From the NCBI GenBank assembly GCA_021234155.1, contig JAJEKV010000019.1, forward strand, positions 19,839,359-19,903,358: a stretch of 64,000 nt of DNA, read 5' to 3'. The notes under the pieces were generated by a model, which saw only the letters and a list, made by a program, of their open reading frames with translations, was not told where the DNA came from and searched no databases. Source of the stretch: Isoetes taiwanensis (Eukaryota; Streptophyta; Lycopodiopsida; Isoetales; Isoetaceae). Shown one piece after another: positions 23,017 through 35,469 of the stretch. The translations under genes and the position numbers were made by a program. Every line of letters begins with the position of its first letter. Position 1 is the stretch's first letter.

Positions 23017-24894
23017 CACTCTTTGGTGCAATAATAATTTTACCTTTTAACACCCAGCCCCTCAAGTTTAACGTGTGAGATCAATCTTGACCAGTGCGTT
23101 ACTTGAGGCATAACACACTTACTTGGTAATACAGGTACACTTTCTTTCTTTTTTTTTTTTTTTCTCTTTTTGGTTTGGTTACATTACTGTTAAATTATTC
23201 CCTTTTAGAATAACCCAGGAACGACTCTGACATTTGCGGAGCGGCGCCGCGAAGCTCTGCCCCGTTTTGTACAGCAAAAACATTTGGGGCTCTGGCTATG
23301 GCGATTGCGGAAGCATTCAAGATTGCACAATCGTATTATTGATTTTGAGATCGGGCAAGCCCTTCCAAACATTTTTTATCTTATTTCTAGGTTCTGCCGG
23401 AACCTCATGTTTTCTCCGCTTTGATTCAAGCTCTAGCAATCCGGCCTGGAGGTGGGAATAAGCTCCCTGGAATCGGCTATGCCGTTTAAAACAGGGGGCG
23501 TTCATGCTCGGGAGCAGAGATTAAAAATCTGTTTTGCATGCCATTTGTGCTTTGAATATCAAATGTGCAACTTCAAAATTTCTGAGGGAGAAGCCATAGC
23601 TGTAATTTTCATCTGATCAAGACTCCCGGAATGCCATTTCCAACGCTTCAATCTGGAAAATGGTTTGATTTTCTGTCTCGGATTGGGGCTCCATGTGAGT
23701 TGCCCATATGAAGAATACTATTGCTTAACTTTACTCAAACGTGTGCATTTTATCTCAAACGTAGATCACATGCAATAAGAATCCATTCTTATCATTCCCA
23801 GATTCATATTGCATTCTTTAAGTTTTTGGAAAGAATGCATGCACAAACACAAAAAAAACCAAGAGAGACCGCAATGGTCATAATCTCATAAATTCCAAGA
23901 GAGCACATAATTGCATATAGTAAAAAGGTAAACCAACTAAGTGTCAATCACTTACCTTTTATTTTATTCTATTCTATTTATTGATGGTTTATAACTATCA
24001 GGTTTTGCTTGTTACAAAAAAAAGCACAAAGCTTGTGCACACAACACTTATGTATAGAGTTCATAAGGTTTATGTAGACTTAGGTGAAAAACCTTCACCA
24101 TTGCTTATTCCATAACTACATAGCATATTTGTCACTGAAACACGAATCATCTTTCTAATTCTCACCTAAAAGGCCAGAAGTGAAGCAAACATTGAAGAAA
24201 CGTGGCAAAGAATTCATTGGTAGTGAGATTGAAGCATTTGACACACATTCCACCACAGTTGCCCCTATTATGAAACAAATTTCTGAAACGAAGATGTTTA
24301 CTCATGCTAGTAGCTTGCCTTTAGGAATTTTTATTTTGATGGTTTTATGCAAATTGGAAAGTACATGCCTTTGCCCAAACAGTTTACATATTCCAAACAT
24401 GATGCCAATATAATCTTGTCTCAAATTACATTTGCCTTTTCAAGACCAAACTTTCTGAACTTTGCGCTTCAGAATTATCAGTCCTCAACTAAAAGATGAG
24501 GGAGCCTTGAAGGTCCATATGTTTAAACAATCATTAAGACTTGGTCCTTTATTTTAACCAAACCTGATTGCTATGCCTTTTCTTTATGTAGCCCAAAAGA
24601 CCATAGTTTTCATTTGCCATCATTCCTGGACATTTTCCTTTGCTAACATCATTCTGCCTATTTATATTATAGACATTTGACTCGTTATTATAGACATTTG
24701 ATGGTCCTCTAAACATGCTATTTTCTGTGTTCTTTTTTTTTTTTTTTTTTTGGGGGCTCAAAATACGATTTTATCTTCTTCTTCTTTTTTTTTTTTTTTT
24801 TTACCCCAATTTAATCCTTTTTTAAAAAGAAGAAAACCTTTGGAAAATATTTCTTCTGCTCCCATTTAGATGATTTCTCCCATTAAATATGCAA
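23017..24894. other. No gene recognised
   Basis: The stretch holds a pyrimidine/T tract at about 23142-23170, a short ATTCT run near 23957-23978, and long T tracts near 24728-24752 and 24784-24802. ORFs at 23234-23461 and 24180-24413 have no recognisable motif. Confidence 0.4.
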
Positions 24895-24975
24895 TATTGG
24901 GTCAATTGATTTGAATTGGCTTTTTTATTGGACTTGAAGCGGGACAACCATGTGACATATATATACTCTGAAACT
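24895..24975 (-). repeat. Diverged copy of the FSH 5' flank
   Basis: TTGAATTGGCTTTT, GAAGCGGGACAACCATGTGAC and ATATATATAC occur in the same order as TTGAATTGGCTTTTC, GAAGTGGGACGGCTGTGTCAC and ATATATATAC at 22930-23015. No FSH coding sequence follows here. Confidence 0.55.
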
Positions 24976-25599
24976 TCGGTCCTCAGAGATTTTAGAAATC
25001 CAACCAGTCCCCACCGTTGGATCTAGAGTGGTTATTTCGCATAACCTTCCAAATATTCCCTTTTCAAGTGTACTCCAGTGATTATCATAACTACTTCTCA
25101 GATGTTTTTTGGCAAAAGAATATTCGTACCTTCACGTTTTGCCCTCGCTGCCATAGCCTGCCCACACACAGCTTATGTGGACGTTCCCAAGGTCTAGATC
25201 CAATGCTTATCCAAAATGAAGCCATGTATAACACTCTCAAAAACACAAACACCACCAGCCTTCTGCCATAATCGACCTTTCATGGCCAAAAAAGCAAAAG
25301 GATCTAGCCACTCTCAGAGCTGAAAAAAGATAGTACAATTTGTATCCACTCTTTTGCACAGTCCGACATCAAATGGAAGATTTTGGATTCCATGCAAACT
25401 CTTGAATGGCGAAATTACTCCTCTGCTTTCTTTCAAGGTACAATCACTACTTCTATTGACCTAGTTCTTGTTTTAAGACATAGTAGGCCTTTAATAGCCC
25501 AGCCTAATTCCAAGGCCATGAGAAAAGAAGGGGAATTGGAAACAAGGAAGCCGAAAATTCGAAGGCCATGCCTGGAATTGCTTGCCCTCATAAGAAGAT

Positions 25600-26330
25600 G
25601 ATATGTGGAGACAGTGCTACAGGATGTCACGATTCTCATGGAAAAACTGGTAGGTCTTTTGGCCACATATTTTGTAAAACCAGGTAATAAATTGAGGGCT
25701 CATATTCAGCCAAGAAGGGCTGTAGCTATGGTGGTTTATTTCTTAGCTCACGGTGAATCTTCTCTACATGTTGGAAGGAGATTTTATGCTGGTTAGTCTA
25801 CAGTTTAGAAGTATGTGAGGAAGATTACACTTGCTTTGGCTTCCAAGAGCATGCTCTATAAAAGATTTGTAGCCATTCCATCAGGGCAGAGACTACTTGA
25901 CATTATAGCAGAATTTAAGGAAGCCACTGGTCCTCCTAATGTGTTTGCTGCAGTTGATGGCAACCATATATACTTGTACAGAAAACCAAAGAACAAATGA
26001 CTATTATAACAAAAATAAAAGATACTCCACTGTTTCAAGGCTGTGTAACTCATAATAAATTGTTTGTCAATGTGTGTTGTATTAGAATAGGATCTGTACA
26101 TGATTCTGACCATTTCACAAGTTAGCCTCCAAATCTATATTACAGGAGCCAGTTGTTAGATTACAAGGAAAGAAGATTAAAAAAGGAATGCCTACTGAGG
26201 AGGATATAATTATAAATATACCTCCTCAACTACTTGGTGATTCTGCATCAGAGGTAGGATTATTATTGAAAATGGTTTTGACATGGTTAAGGAGAAGTGG
26301 AGAATATTGAAGAGCCTCACAGTCCAAGCA
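25600..26330 (+). pseudogene. PIF/Harbinger transposase (HARBI1/ALP1-like), decayed
   Basis: Translated blocks match the DDE nuclease of PIF/Harbinger elements: RRAVAMVVYFLAHGESSLHV near 25710, then PNVFAAVDGNHIYLYRKP (first catalytic Asp) near 25940. A different frame then gives HNKLFVNVCCIRIGSVHDSD (second Asp region) near 26055 and PPQLLGDSASEVG near 26230. Stops at about 25796 and 25808, a frameshift near 25995 and a stop near 26125 show the gene is dead. Upstream sequence 25017-25600 may be the degraded N-terminus but has no clear motif. No terminal repeats were found. Confidence 0.75.
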
Positions 26331-26439
26331 TCACAAACTAGCAAAATCATGCACGCATCTGCTATATAGCCACTGGGTATGAAACATCAATTACCAGATT
26401 CTGCTTTTTATGGTTTTGACCTTGCTGCTAACACTTCTC

Positions 26440-28135
26440 CTTTGATGAGGAATATCTTTAAAGCTTGAAAAATTGTATCCCCAAATTTTCAGCATGACAA
26501 GATAACTAATTCGTTGGAGCCATCTATCTTTTGATCTCCTATTATGGCCCTTTCTTCATCCATTTCGACGTCTACCCATCGTCCCACCTGCTACAAAAAA
26601 TGGCGAATAGTACCAATATTTTGACTGTTAAGGATCTGTTTGATGATAATAACCAATGGCTTTCTTGGGAGGAGGTTAAGAAGTTGGTGAACGGGAGTAA
26701 AACTTATAGATCTATCTATAATCATGTTGTGAGGATATATTCTCGTCATCTCAGTAAGGATGGATCTGGAGAGAGCTTAACCTCCCTGATTTGGCTTTTT
26801 AAAATAAAAGGCTATTACAAGGTTTCTAAAATCTACCATGCTTGCCTTCCTACTAAAGGTGCGAAACATGGTACTCTTCAGGGTCTCTCACTTGATAAAT
26901 TCAAAAGCATCTTGTGCGCTCTAGCTGGAAATCCTACTCTTGTCCCAAAAATTAAAGTCTTCTCTTGGCTTGTGCTCCATAATGCTCTTCTCAGTAATAT
27001 CAATATGATTAAGAGGGATTTTAAATCAGTCCTGAACTCTACCCGCTCTCTTTGTAAGACCCATGATGAGACTGTGCTTCATATTTTCACATGCCCAAGA
27101 GTTTGTAGTTCCTACTGTTGGCTGTCGCAGATAGGTCCCAAAGTGAAGCTCCCTGACATGGACTCAGCCCTAGCACTTCCCAATTTTTTCAATCTCAAGA
27201 CTGTATTGTCAATACTTCTGTCATCCAGCTGGCCTTATCGATTGTTTGGAAGAATAGAAAAAATGTGATCTTGGCAAATAGGAAATGTGACCTCACTTGG
27301 ATGAAACTTAATTTCCAATTTGAATTCATCAGATGTGCCTTGGCCCATAAGGTTGCTAGAAAGGAAAAATATGACTCTGATTGGATTCATTGGGGAGAGT
27401 TTAAGTCCGCTTTCTTTGTTTGCTTTGACTCATTGATTGATCAAAATTCATTCCTGGATTGCAGCATTCTTGAACAGTGTGGTGTAGGTGTTCAGAGGTG
27501 TCAGGCTTCCTGATGATGTTTCCAATGATCATACAGGTACTCCGCATAGGGCCATCTTTTGACTGAAATTTTTGCTTCAGGAGGCTTATAACACTTACAT
27601 TCTTCACAAGTTCATTGGTTCCCACAACCGTCTGCTCACAGAGAATCAGTTTTGTTGTTTGCGCTCTATATATTACTGTCATAAGAAGAGTTGTGAATCT
27701 TGCAATGGAGTGCTTTTGGATAATATGCAAGTCCCTATTAATGAGTTGTTACTGCTACTCATTCATTCCAGGATCTCCTTGTTATTCCACCTTCTTTGCT
27801 TTGAGTACCATACCTGCGTAGCCTTCCTGTTTTGCCAATTTGCCGCGCCGACTTCCTACTGCTCTCTGTTTATTCTGTTGTCTATCTGGTTCATGGTTGG
27901 ACATAATTTGTGTTCATCAGGTTCCTATTTTGGTGATGATTATCTGATGTTCCATAGTATGTGCATCAATTCTATTCTATTCTATTCTATTCTATTCTAT
28001 TCATAGTATATGTATCAAGGATTTTCTCTCCTTATATTGCAAAGACGTCATGCCTTTCCTCTATATGTTTAAGTTATGATTAATATAAAATCCTTCCCCT
28101 TACTCCAAAAAAAAGAAAAAGAAAAAAAGAAAACA
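26440..28135 (+). mobile_element. L1-type LINE 3' end with zf-RVT domain
   Basis: The 245-codon ORF at 26531-27268 carries the reverse-transcriptase-associated zinc-binding domain of plant L1 elements. Visible blocks are VPKIKVFSWLVLHNALL and, about 25 residues later, LCKTHDETVLHIFTCPRV with its Cys/His/Cys spacing. The next frame (IEKMILANRKCDLTWMKLNF, then FIRCALAHKVARKE) continues the usual C-terminus after a frameshift near 27265. A non-coding 3' region follows, with an ATTCT run at about 27968-28003, and the element ends in an A-rich tail near 28107-28135. The RT domain itself is missing, so the copy is 5'-truncated. Confidence 0.75.
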
Positions 28136-28599
28136 AATGTGGTACTTTGTTAAATAACATGTAATGTTTTTAAAAACCATCTTACTTTGACATTGTAATT
28201 TACCTTTCCATGTGTACTAATATTCAATCCTACATGTGTTATTTAGAAGACAAACCATGCATGGCTCCTCCAAAAACAACAGTCAAGAAAAAACCACACG
28301 TTGACAAAAATTTGTTAAAAACAATAGTGAAAAAAAAAACACGTTGACAAAAAAAAGGGGGCCAAAAAACCATTGTCGGAAACTTCTAGCAAAAGTCAAC
28401 TATAACTTTTAGCAAATTTGGACAAAATGACAACGTGGACTTTTGATGCCATTTTGGTGTTGTTTTTTTGGCACAAAACAACACTTCCGTACAACTTAAA
28501 AACTACTATGGACCAAAATTTTGGGTGAGTACGAGAAGTTCATAAGGCTTTAGCTTAATATATCTTGCCGCTACAAACACTTAACACCTTGAGAAGAAC
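28136..28599. other. No gene recognised
   Basis: AT-rich spacer between the LINE tail and the duplicated block, with several runs of seven or more A. Confidence 0.4.
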
Positions 28600-29775
28600 A
28601 TCACCATATCATTTCCATAAATTACGTATATTTTGCAATATATGCATAGAAAATAGGTTTTGCACATGTGGATATCGCTCAACTTTGCCACATCATCATC
28701 CATTTAGTGGCTCATCATAAAAATGCTTCTTTGTTATATTTCTCCATTTGCCATATGTTAGTTCTTATTATGCCACATATGCACCCACTTTTGGCACATA
28801 AATGTATTTTATATAATTTACTTCACTTGTCAAATTAACGTATCTTCATGGCATGTTATCACAATGTAAGTACACCAAATTTTGGCACCTTTTCCCTTTT
28901 TTTCCAAAGTTTTTACCACTGCAAAAACCTCCCATGTATTATTTTTAAACACCCCAAATTTTATTAAAAGACCTTATGGTGGAATTCTTTTCCCAACTTC
29001 TACACCAACTGTAGCGAGCTTGGGAGTGGACAAATATATATGACATTTGCGATTTGTCATATAATCACGTCACAAATGATGAACAAGAACAATAATGTGT
29101 CTGCCATGTGATGATTCCAACCAGCTCCTTTGTGCTGGCGAGCCGTATTCTGGTTTTTCGAGCTTTCCAAATATCAGGTAGGTAATCCACTTGAGTTTAA
29201 GACTTTTATCTATAACGTATGTTACCATGTGAATTCATTTCTTTTTTCTAGTAATAATACCTAACATTTGATAAAGCTTGGCGACTAAGACCAAATGGGT
29301 ATTAGACGAAAAGGACAAGGAATTTGGCAACTTCGAGAAAGTAATATGGCAAAAACCATAACTATAGCAGAAGAAATACAAATGGCTAGTTGTTAGAATG
29401 AATGTGTGCATGTGTAAAAGCCATTTGAAATTTGTGTGGTCCAGAAGACATATGAAGACATACTGCAAAAGTCATACTGCAGAACAAATACGCCAAATAC
29501 AAATAGGTAAGACGTCAATATGACGGTTGTTAGAATGAACAATATGTATAAGCCAAATCGAGAAGCCAGACTTGCAACTTTCCACTCAAATTCGCCACGT
29601 TTTGCGATGTGATTTAATGACAAAACCATTAAAGACATAGCATCTTTTTATCCAGTATAAATAAGATTGTCTTCTGCAACCAACCGACAGGTTCAATAAC
29701 TTAGACGTATCTAATAATAGCACGTTTTTGTCTAGGCACTGAATTGCATCCCAAATATCAGGTAGCAAGTCATTT
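28600..29775 (+). repeat. Tandem duplication upstream of the BAHD gene, copy 1
   Basis: The unit starts near CATTTCCATAAATTACGTAT and ends near CCCAAATATCAGGTAGCAAG. It is collinear with 29835-31085; shared landmarks include TCCATTTAGTGGCTCATCAT, GACATTTGCGATTTGTCATA and GGAATTTGGCAACTTCGAGA. No coding signal was found. Confidence 0.8.
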
Positions 29776-29834
29776 TCTAGTTTATGGATCTTATTAGCAT
29801 ACCACATTTTGCCACCTCATCACAAAAATTTGCA

Positions 29835-31085
29835 ACATCACCATATCATTTACATAAATTACGTATATTTTGCAATATATGCATAGAAAATAGTTTTTGC
29901 ACATGTGGATTTGAATTTGCTATGTCACCACTCATTTTGCCATATCATCATCCATTTAGTGGCTCATCATAAAAATGCTTCTTTGTTATATTTCTGCATT
30001 TGCCATATATTAGTTCTTATTATGCTATGCACCCACTTTTGGCGCATAAACATATTTTAGTTTACTCCACTTGTCAAATTAACGCATCTACATGGCATGT
30101 CATCACGATGTAAGTACACCAAATTTTGGCACCTTTCTCCTTTTTCCCAAAGTTCTTACTAGTGCTAAAACCTCCCATGTATTATTTTTAACACCCCAAA
30201 TTTTGTTAAAAGACCTTGTGATTGGAATTCTTTTCCCAACTTACACCAACTGCAGCCAACTTGGGAGTGGACAAATATATATGACATTTGCGATTTGTCA
30301 TATAGTGTCACAAATGATGAACAAGAAACAAAAATGTGTATGCCATGTGATGGTTCCAACCATCTCCTTTGTGGTGGCAAGTCATATTCTCCTTTTTAGA
30401 GCTTTGCAAATATCAGGTACGTCGCCATCAACCCATGTAAGGTTTAAGAATTTATCTATCACGTATGTTACCGGTATTAAACAAAAGGGAGAAGGAATTT
30501 GGCAACTTCGAGAAAGCAATATGGCAAAAGCCATACCTATAGCAGAAGAAATACAAATGGCCAGTTGTTAGAATGAACATATATAAATGTAAAAGCCATA
30601 TGAAACTGTAATTTGTGTGGTCCAGAAGCCATAACTGCAGTAGACATACTGCAGAAGTCATACTGCAGAACAAATATGCGAAATACAAATGGGTAAGACG
30701 TCAATATAACAGTTGTTAGAATGCCAGTATGTAAAAGCCAGAGGGAGAATTCAGACCTGCAATTTTCCACTCAAATTCACCACATTTTGCGATGTGATTT
30801 AACGACGAAACCATCAAAGACATAGCATCTTTTTGTCTGGTATATGTAAGATAGTTTTCAGTTTTATATCTTTTTTGGACATACTGGATATGTTATATGT
30901 TATATGATGTACTTGGCTGTCATATAGACCTAAGGGTCTCTACATGACATTTTAATACATTACTATTATTATTATTATAGTCTTCTGCGGCAAATCGACA
31001 GGTTCAATAAGTTAGACGTATCCAACAAGAGCCTGTGTTTGTGCAGGCACTGAATTGCATCCCAAATATAAAGTAGCAAGTATCA
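29835..31085 (+). repeat. Tandem duplication upstream of the BAHD gene, copy 2
   Basis: Same landmarks as copy 1. It ends about 380 bp before the BAHD start codon and carries an extra segment at 30862-30980 that copy 1 lacks. Confidence 0.8.
30862..30980 (+). mobile_element. ~120-bp insertion with (ATT)n tail
   Basis: The segment is absent from the aligned place in copy 1. It ends in five ATT units, like the 3' end of a truncated non-LTR element. AGTTTTC before it and AGTCTTC after it could be a decayed target duplication. Its 5' part is not recognisable. Confidence 0.45.
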
Positions 31086-31388
31086 GGTAAGTTATGGATC
31101 TTCCCAAATATCAGATAACTTAGCCATCAACCCACCATGTAAAACTATTTCCTTTTTTTTTATTTGCTAAAGCTCCAATAATATCTGCCATTCTACTGCA
31201 ATTTGTCAGAATATGCCATACTGCAATTTAATGCACAAGATCCTTCCAAATCACATGCTAAGCATGAATATGCCACAAGCAATGCAGAAGCCAACCGCCA
31301 TACAGCAATTTGTGTGGTCCAGAAGCCATACTGCTCAGTCATTCTCCACACAAATTCGACCACATTTTTTATTTTTCCCAGTGTATAC

Positions 31389-31397
31389 TTATATATA
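31389..31397 (+). promoter_or_regulatory. TATA box of the BAHD gene
   Basis: TATATATA-type sequence (TTATATATA) lies about 70 bp upstream of the ATG at 31463, a suitable distance for a short 5' UTR. Confidence 0.5.
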
Positions 31398-31462
31398 GCA
31401 TCAAACAACCATAGGATGTAATTCAGCCTGTGTTTGTGTTGGTGTTGGTGTTTTGTGTAGTG

Positions 31463-33015
31463 ATGGTGAAGGATATGGTGATAGTCACATCAACATCCAT
31501 GATAAAGCCTTCACCTCCAACGCCTCAGCCATGCAAATATGCTCTTTCTAATTTCGATCTTGTAACAACTTGCAAAGATTATGCAAGTGCAGTGTATTAC
31601 TACAGCCCCCATGAATCAATGGTCAATGTCATAGCATCTCTCAAGGAGTCCCTAGCCAAAACTCTCCACATATTCTATGTTCTTGCAGGACGAGTTGAGG
31701 AAACAAGTGATGGAAAGATGGAGGTGAACTGCAATGACAAAGGAGTTATGTTTGTTGAAGCATTCGCTGATGCCAGATTCATGGATTGGGATGGCAACAT
31801 GAGATGCTCAAGCATTGTCGAGTCTCAGCTTTATCCCAATGATACTGTTATAACAGATATGGCCACAGCTCCACCTCTTCGTCTCCAGGTATGTCTTATC
31901 CCATCATGGATGTTAAAATTTCAATTCAATTCAATTCAATTCTATTCTATTCTATTCTATTCTATTCTATTCTATTCTATTCTATTTCATTTCATTTCAT
32001 TTCATTTCATTAATGCACATGCACGTTGTCTTCGCAGGTTACACGCTTTAATTGTGGTTCCATCTCCGTGGCATTTAACATGTGGGAGCTCATCATTGAT
32101 GGGTTTTCTGCAAACCTTTTTATGAACACATGGTCTGAAATACATCTAGGACAACCCATTTCTAAGCCATGCTACATGGGTACCCATCTTCTGCAAGCTC
32201 GGAACCCTCCTCGTGTGAATGTGCCAATTAGGGACTACATTGTAGTGGAACCACAAAAAGAAGTTGCAAAAGTTGAATATATCCAAAAGGTCTTTGATAT
32301 TTGCCCCGAAAATATCAGCAAAGCTGTGATGGAGATCCAAAATGGCCCTTATAAATATGGCCATGTCAGTGCATTTGAAGCCATTTGTAGCATTGCATGG
32401 AAGGCCATAACTCAAGCACGTAACTTGCCGGATCAGATCACCACAAGATTCCTCTATCCTTACAATCTCAGAGTCCAAAATCGATGGAGCCCTCCTCTTC
32501 CTGAAAACTATTTTGGCAATGCAGCTCATGTTGCATCCCTGCCAGCCATGGCTGGGGAAATCAAGTGTAATCATGTTTCCTACGCTGCCAAGTTGATCCA
32601 TGATGACATTAAAAATATCACTCTTGAAGATGTCAAGTCCTCAATAGATTGGATAGAAATACAACTTAGGGAAAAGAGAGAGCTCAGCTTTAACATAGAT
32701 TATTGCTCAGGAACTGATATTCATAATACCATCCTTGTCAATTTTCCTTCGTACCAAGTGGATTTTGGATGGGGAAAACCTGCACTTTATTCTATGATAG
32801 TGAATGCATCATACGGAGATGGTGTTGCTTTTCTTTTGCCATCACCTCAAGGAGGAAGACATAGACGTTTGGCTATTGCTTTGCAACAGTTCGCAATGGA
32901 TCGTCTTCTGCAAAACCCCTTGTTCATGGCTTTGGTCACCCCAATAAAAGACAATATCAAAGGTCATAGAACCCAGATAGCCAATGATTTGGAATATGCA
33001 CAATCCCGATTGTAA
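31463..33015 (+). CDS. BAHD acyltransferase with altered HXXXD motif
   Basis: Exons 31463-31888 and 32038-33015 encode 467 residues, in the usual BAHD range. The ATG at 31463 is preferred over the in-frame one at 31430 because MVKDMVIVTSTSMIKP followed by YALSNFDLV fits the family start. The single intron lies directly before VTRFNCGS, the conserved BAHD Q-intron position. The structural motif DFGWGK is intact (Asp384), followed by a C-terminus rich in hydrophobic residues. BAHD enzymes transfer acyl groups from acyl-CoA to alcohols or amines in the cytosol, using the His of HXXXD as the base. Here the motif reads ELIID: Glu159 (GAG, 32086-32088) replaces His, while Asp163 is kept. The frame is otherwise undamaged. 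The acceptor substrate cannot be inferred, and the protein may be non-catalytic or use altered chemistry. Confidence 0.9.
31918..32012 (+). repeat. Compound pentanucleotide microsatellite in the BAHD intron
   Basis: Runs of TTCAA, then TTCTA, then TTTCA follow one another and fill most of the 149-bp intron. The middle run matches the LINE tail motif. Confidence 0.9.
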
Positions 33016-33638
33016 ACTGTTAAGATGCTGATCAGAGTCTTGCCTGTTAGCATTTTGTAGAGTCTTTTGGTCTGATATATATTGTGACTGCGGTTGGCAG
33101 TATTCCAACCAGGTTATGTAATCTAGTCTTGCATTTAGTTATCCGCTGAGTATCTCTAAAAATTCACATCGTATCTCAGAGCTTTGGCTTTGAAAAGGCT
33201 GTTGTAAAGCACGACACTCTTGGGATCGAAACAAGAGCCTCAAATTTGTGATCACCCAGCTCTGTGTTGGAGCGATGATTGCTGAAAGCCCATCTTTAAA
33301 CTAATGGGCTATAAGTGAGACAAGGAAACAACCCCTAAATTATTGTAGAGGGCCCATCTATCCGGTTATATTTGTGTGTGATATTTGTGGAGTGCTCGAT
33401 TCAAAGATGGCTTCAAACATAGTGGAGAAGACAAGACATCCATTGACAAATTTGTTTCAAATTGTAGAAGAAGAGAAGAAGAAGAGATTTTAACGTCACG
33501 CCACAAGGCAGCGTCCTATCGGACATGTGACACTTTACAACATACCCAGATGGGTCCTGCACAGATGTAACTAAGTGCAGATAATATATTCAATATAGAA
33601 CAGAAAACTTGTTGAACAGGCCTCCACCATAACCTAGA
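33016..33638. other. BAHD 3' flank, no further gene
   Basis: Probable 3' UTR and intergenic sequence. A 61-codon ORF at 33385-33570 has no recognisable motif. Confidence 0.4.
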
Positions 33639-33668
33639 CTAGAAACGTGTGCCCGGCGATGCCGGGCA
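33639..33668 (-). mobile_element. Helitron-like 3' terminus
   Basis: Read on the minus strand: an 8-bp-stem hairpin (33650-33668, core GCCCGGC/GCCGGGC with a 3-nt loop), eight spacer bases ending in GTTT, then CTAG followed by T. This fits a Helitron 3' end (hairpin, CTRR, insertion between A and T). The body would extend to the right. I could not fix its 5' end. Confidence 0.55.
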
Positions 33669-34366
33669 TTAGTCACAGATGTGTGAAATGAGTCGAGATT
33701 ATAAAATTTAAAAAGTGTTGTAAAATACGTAGATGTAATCATATTCCTACATTAAATATATAAAGGGCATTGTATATATGTACGTGGCCCGCATACAATT
33801 GAACAAAAGGCATGGGAGGGTGGAAGGGATGGATCTTATCATAGTTACTAAACCCATTGTAATCTCTTTAATCAACAATAAGATTCACATTTTTATTTAT
33901 CTCAAAATTAATCAATCGAATAATTTAAGGAGTAGATTTTGTATATCACAAACATTATGCACATATATGTATCTACAACTTTAAAATTTTTTGGGTACAT
34001 AGAGAGCATATAGTCTTAGAAATATTGTTAGTTAGCACATCAAAGTAGAGGGAAATCCCTTTGTGTAATGTATGTCGGGATAAAAATGGTTAATACATAG
34101 TTTAACTGTATTAAACCAAAAAAAAAAAAAGGGCATAAGTTCTATAGATGCAATGGTGTTTGGAGCTGCAAAAGAGTTAAGATAGATATACAATGGTTAG
34201 GGCAAACATTTTCTTCATAAAATGCCATTTTTTGAGATAGAAATACAATGCTTAGGGCAAAGATTTTATGTGCAAATTGCATCTTTTGTTTGGTTCTATA
34301 TTTTAGCATGCTTCGTCCTATAATCTAAAATTGAAAACATTTATTTGAACATATGGCACAATAACA
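33669..34366. other. No gene recognised
   Basis: AT-rich sequence with an A run near 34119-34130, possibly part of the Helitron-like body. Confidence 0.35.
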
Positions 34367-34468
34367 GGGGTTTTTATTGTGTTTTGTACGTTTTTTTCTA
34401 AGGTTTTCCTATGATTTGGTTGTCATATTCATCTAGGTGTACTAAATAGTATTTCTAAAGTGCTCCTT
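34367..34468 (+). repeat. Dispersed repeat, inverted copy of 1-121
   Basis: Shares GGTTTTCCTATGATTT and TACTAAATAGTATTT with the minus strand of positions 1-121. Confidence 0.6.
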
Positions 34469-35469
34469 TTCCTGGCCATTGATTTTCTAATGAAAGGCAG
34501 AATTATATGGTCGCTATGTACGGTCCAGATCAAGGAATAAAGGGCAAACATACTCATCCGACAGCTCTCGGTGCCCAGAGTAACCCCTCGTGTGAATACG
34601 CACACAAACCACAGAGGGTTTCAGGGGGCTTTTATTTTTTAATGTGTTAACTTGGTTACTTATAAAAGGTTAGGTACGAAACATTGAATATAAATTTGTT
34701 CAACAAATGTAGAATAAATTGTTAGCCTCGTCTACTTCAAAGTTCTAAACACTGTCAAAATCACTCTAAACACTGTCAATAGTATGCATGAAATCAGATT
34801 TACACAAAGTAATTCTTAAGCACCTCTTTCCCCAAGAGGCAAGTCAAAACAAATGCTAATTTCTTGTAAGCCTTGCCCGCATTATAGCACTCTAACAGAT
34901 ATTAAGAATGGCATTGTCGGGTTTCCCTTCAGGATTCTTGTCTTGATCGCATTATGTTGAAACATTTAAAAGCCTCCAAGTGATTTCACAATTCAATGGG
35001 AGATCAATCAGCCATGGAAATTTCTAAACTATGATAAGTCCATGCTTTTAAATTGCTTAGCTCTATTTGAACAAAGAGCATATGTCTAATCTCTAGAAAG
35101 CATATGCACTTGCAAGTAACAAAAATGGATGCGTCTACTTTAATATTTTTAGAATTTTTTCCTTGGTCATGGATTTTCCAAAATCCAAAAAATTAATGTT
35201 GAGCAACTTCATCAACATAATGTTTCACATTGCATTACTTGCAACATTCAGCTATTGCAATCCCCCTGGAGTGATAAACTTTTTCTTAATTCCTGGATCA
35301 TGTAGGGACCCTTTGCTAGCTGCATTGTTACATTCTTCAAGTGGTCAGATGACAATGTTCGTCCCCATAGAAAAGAGAAGTTGACAAATTAATAGGTAAT
35401 AATAGCATACACAATATCTAAAAATATATACTTACCTACATAAGGGAATCTGAATTACAAAGATAGCTG

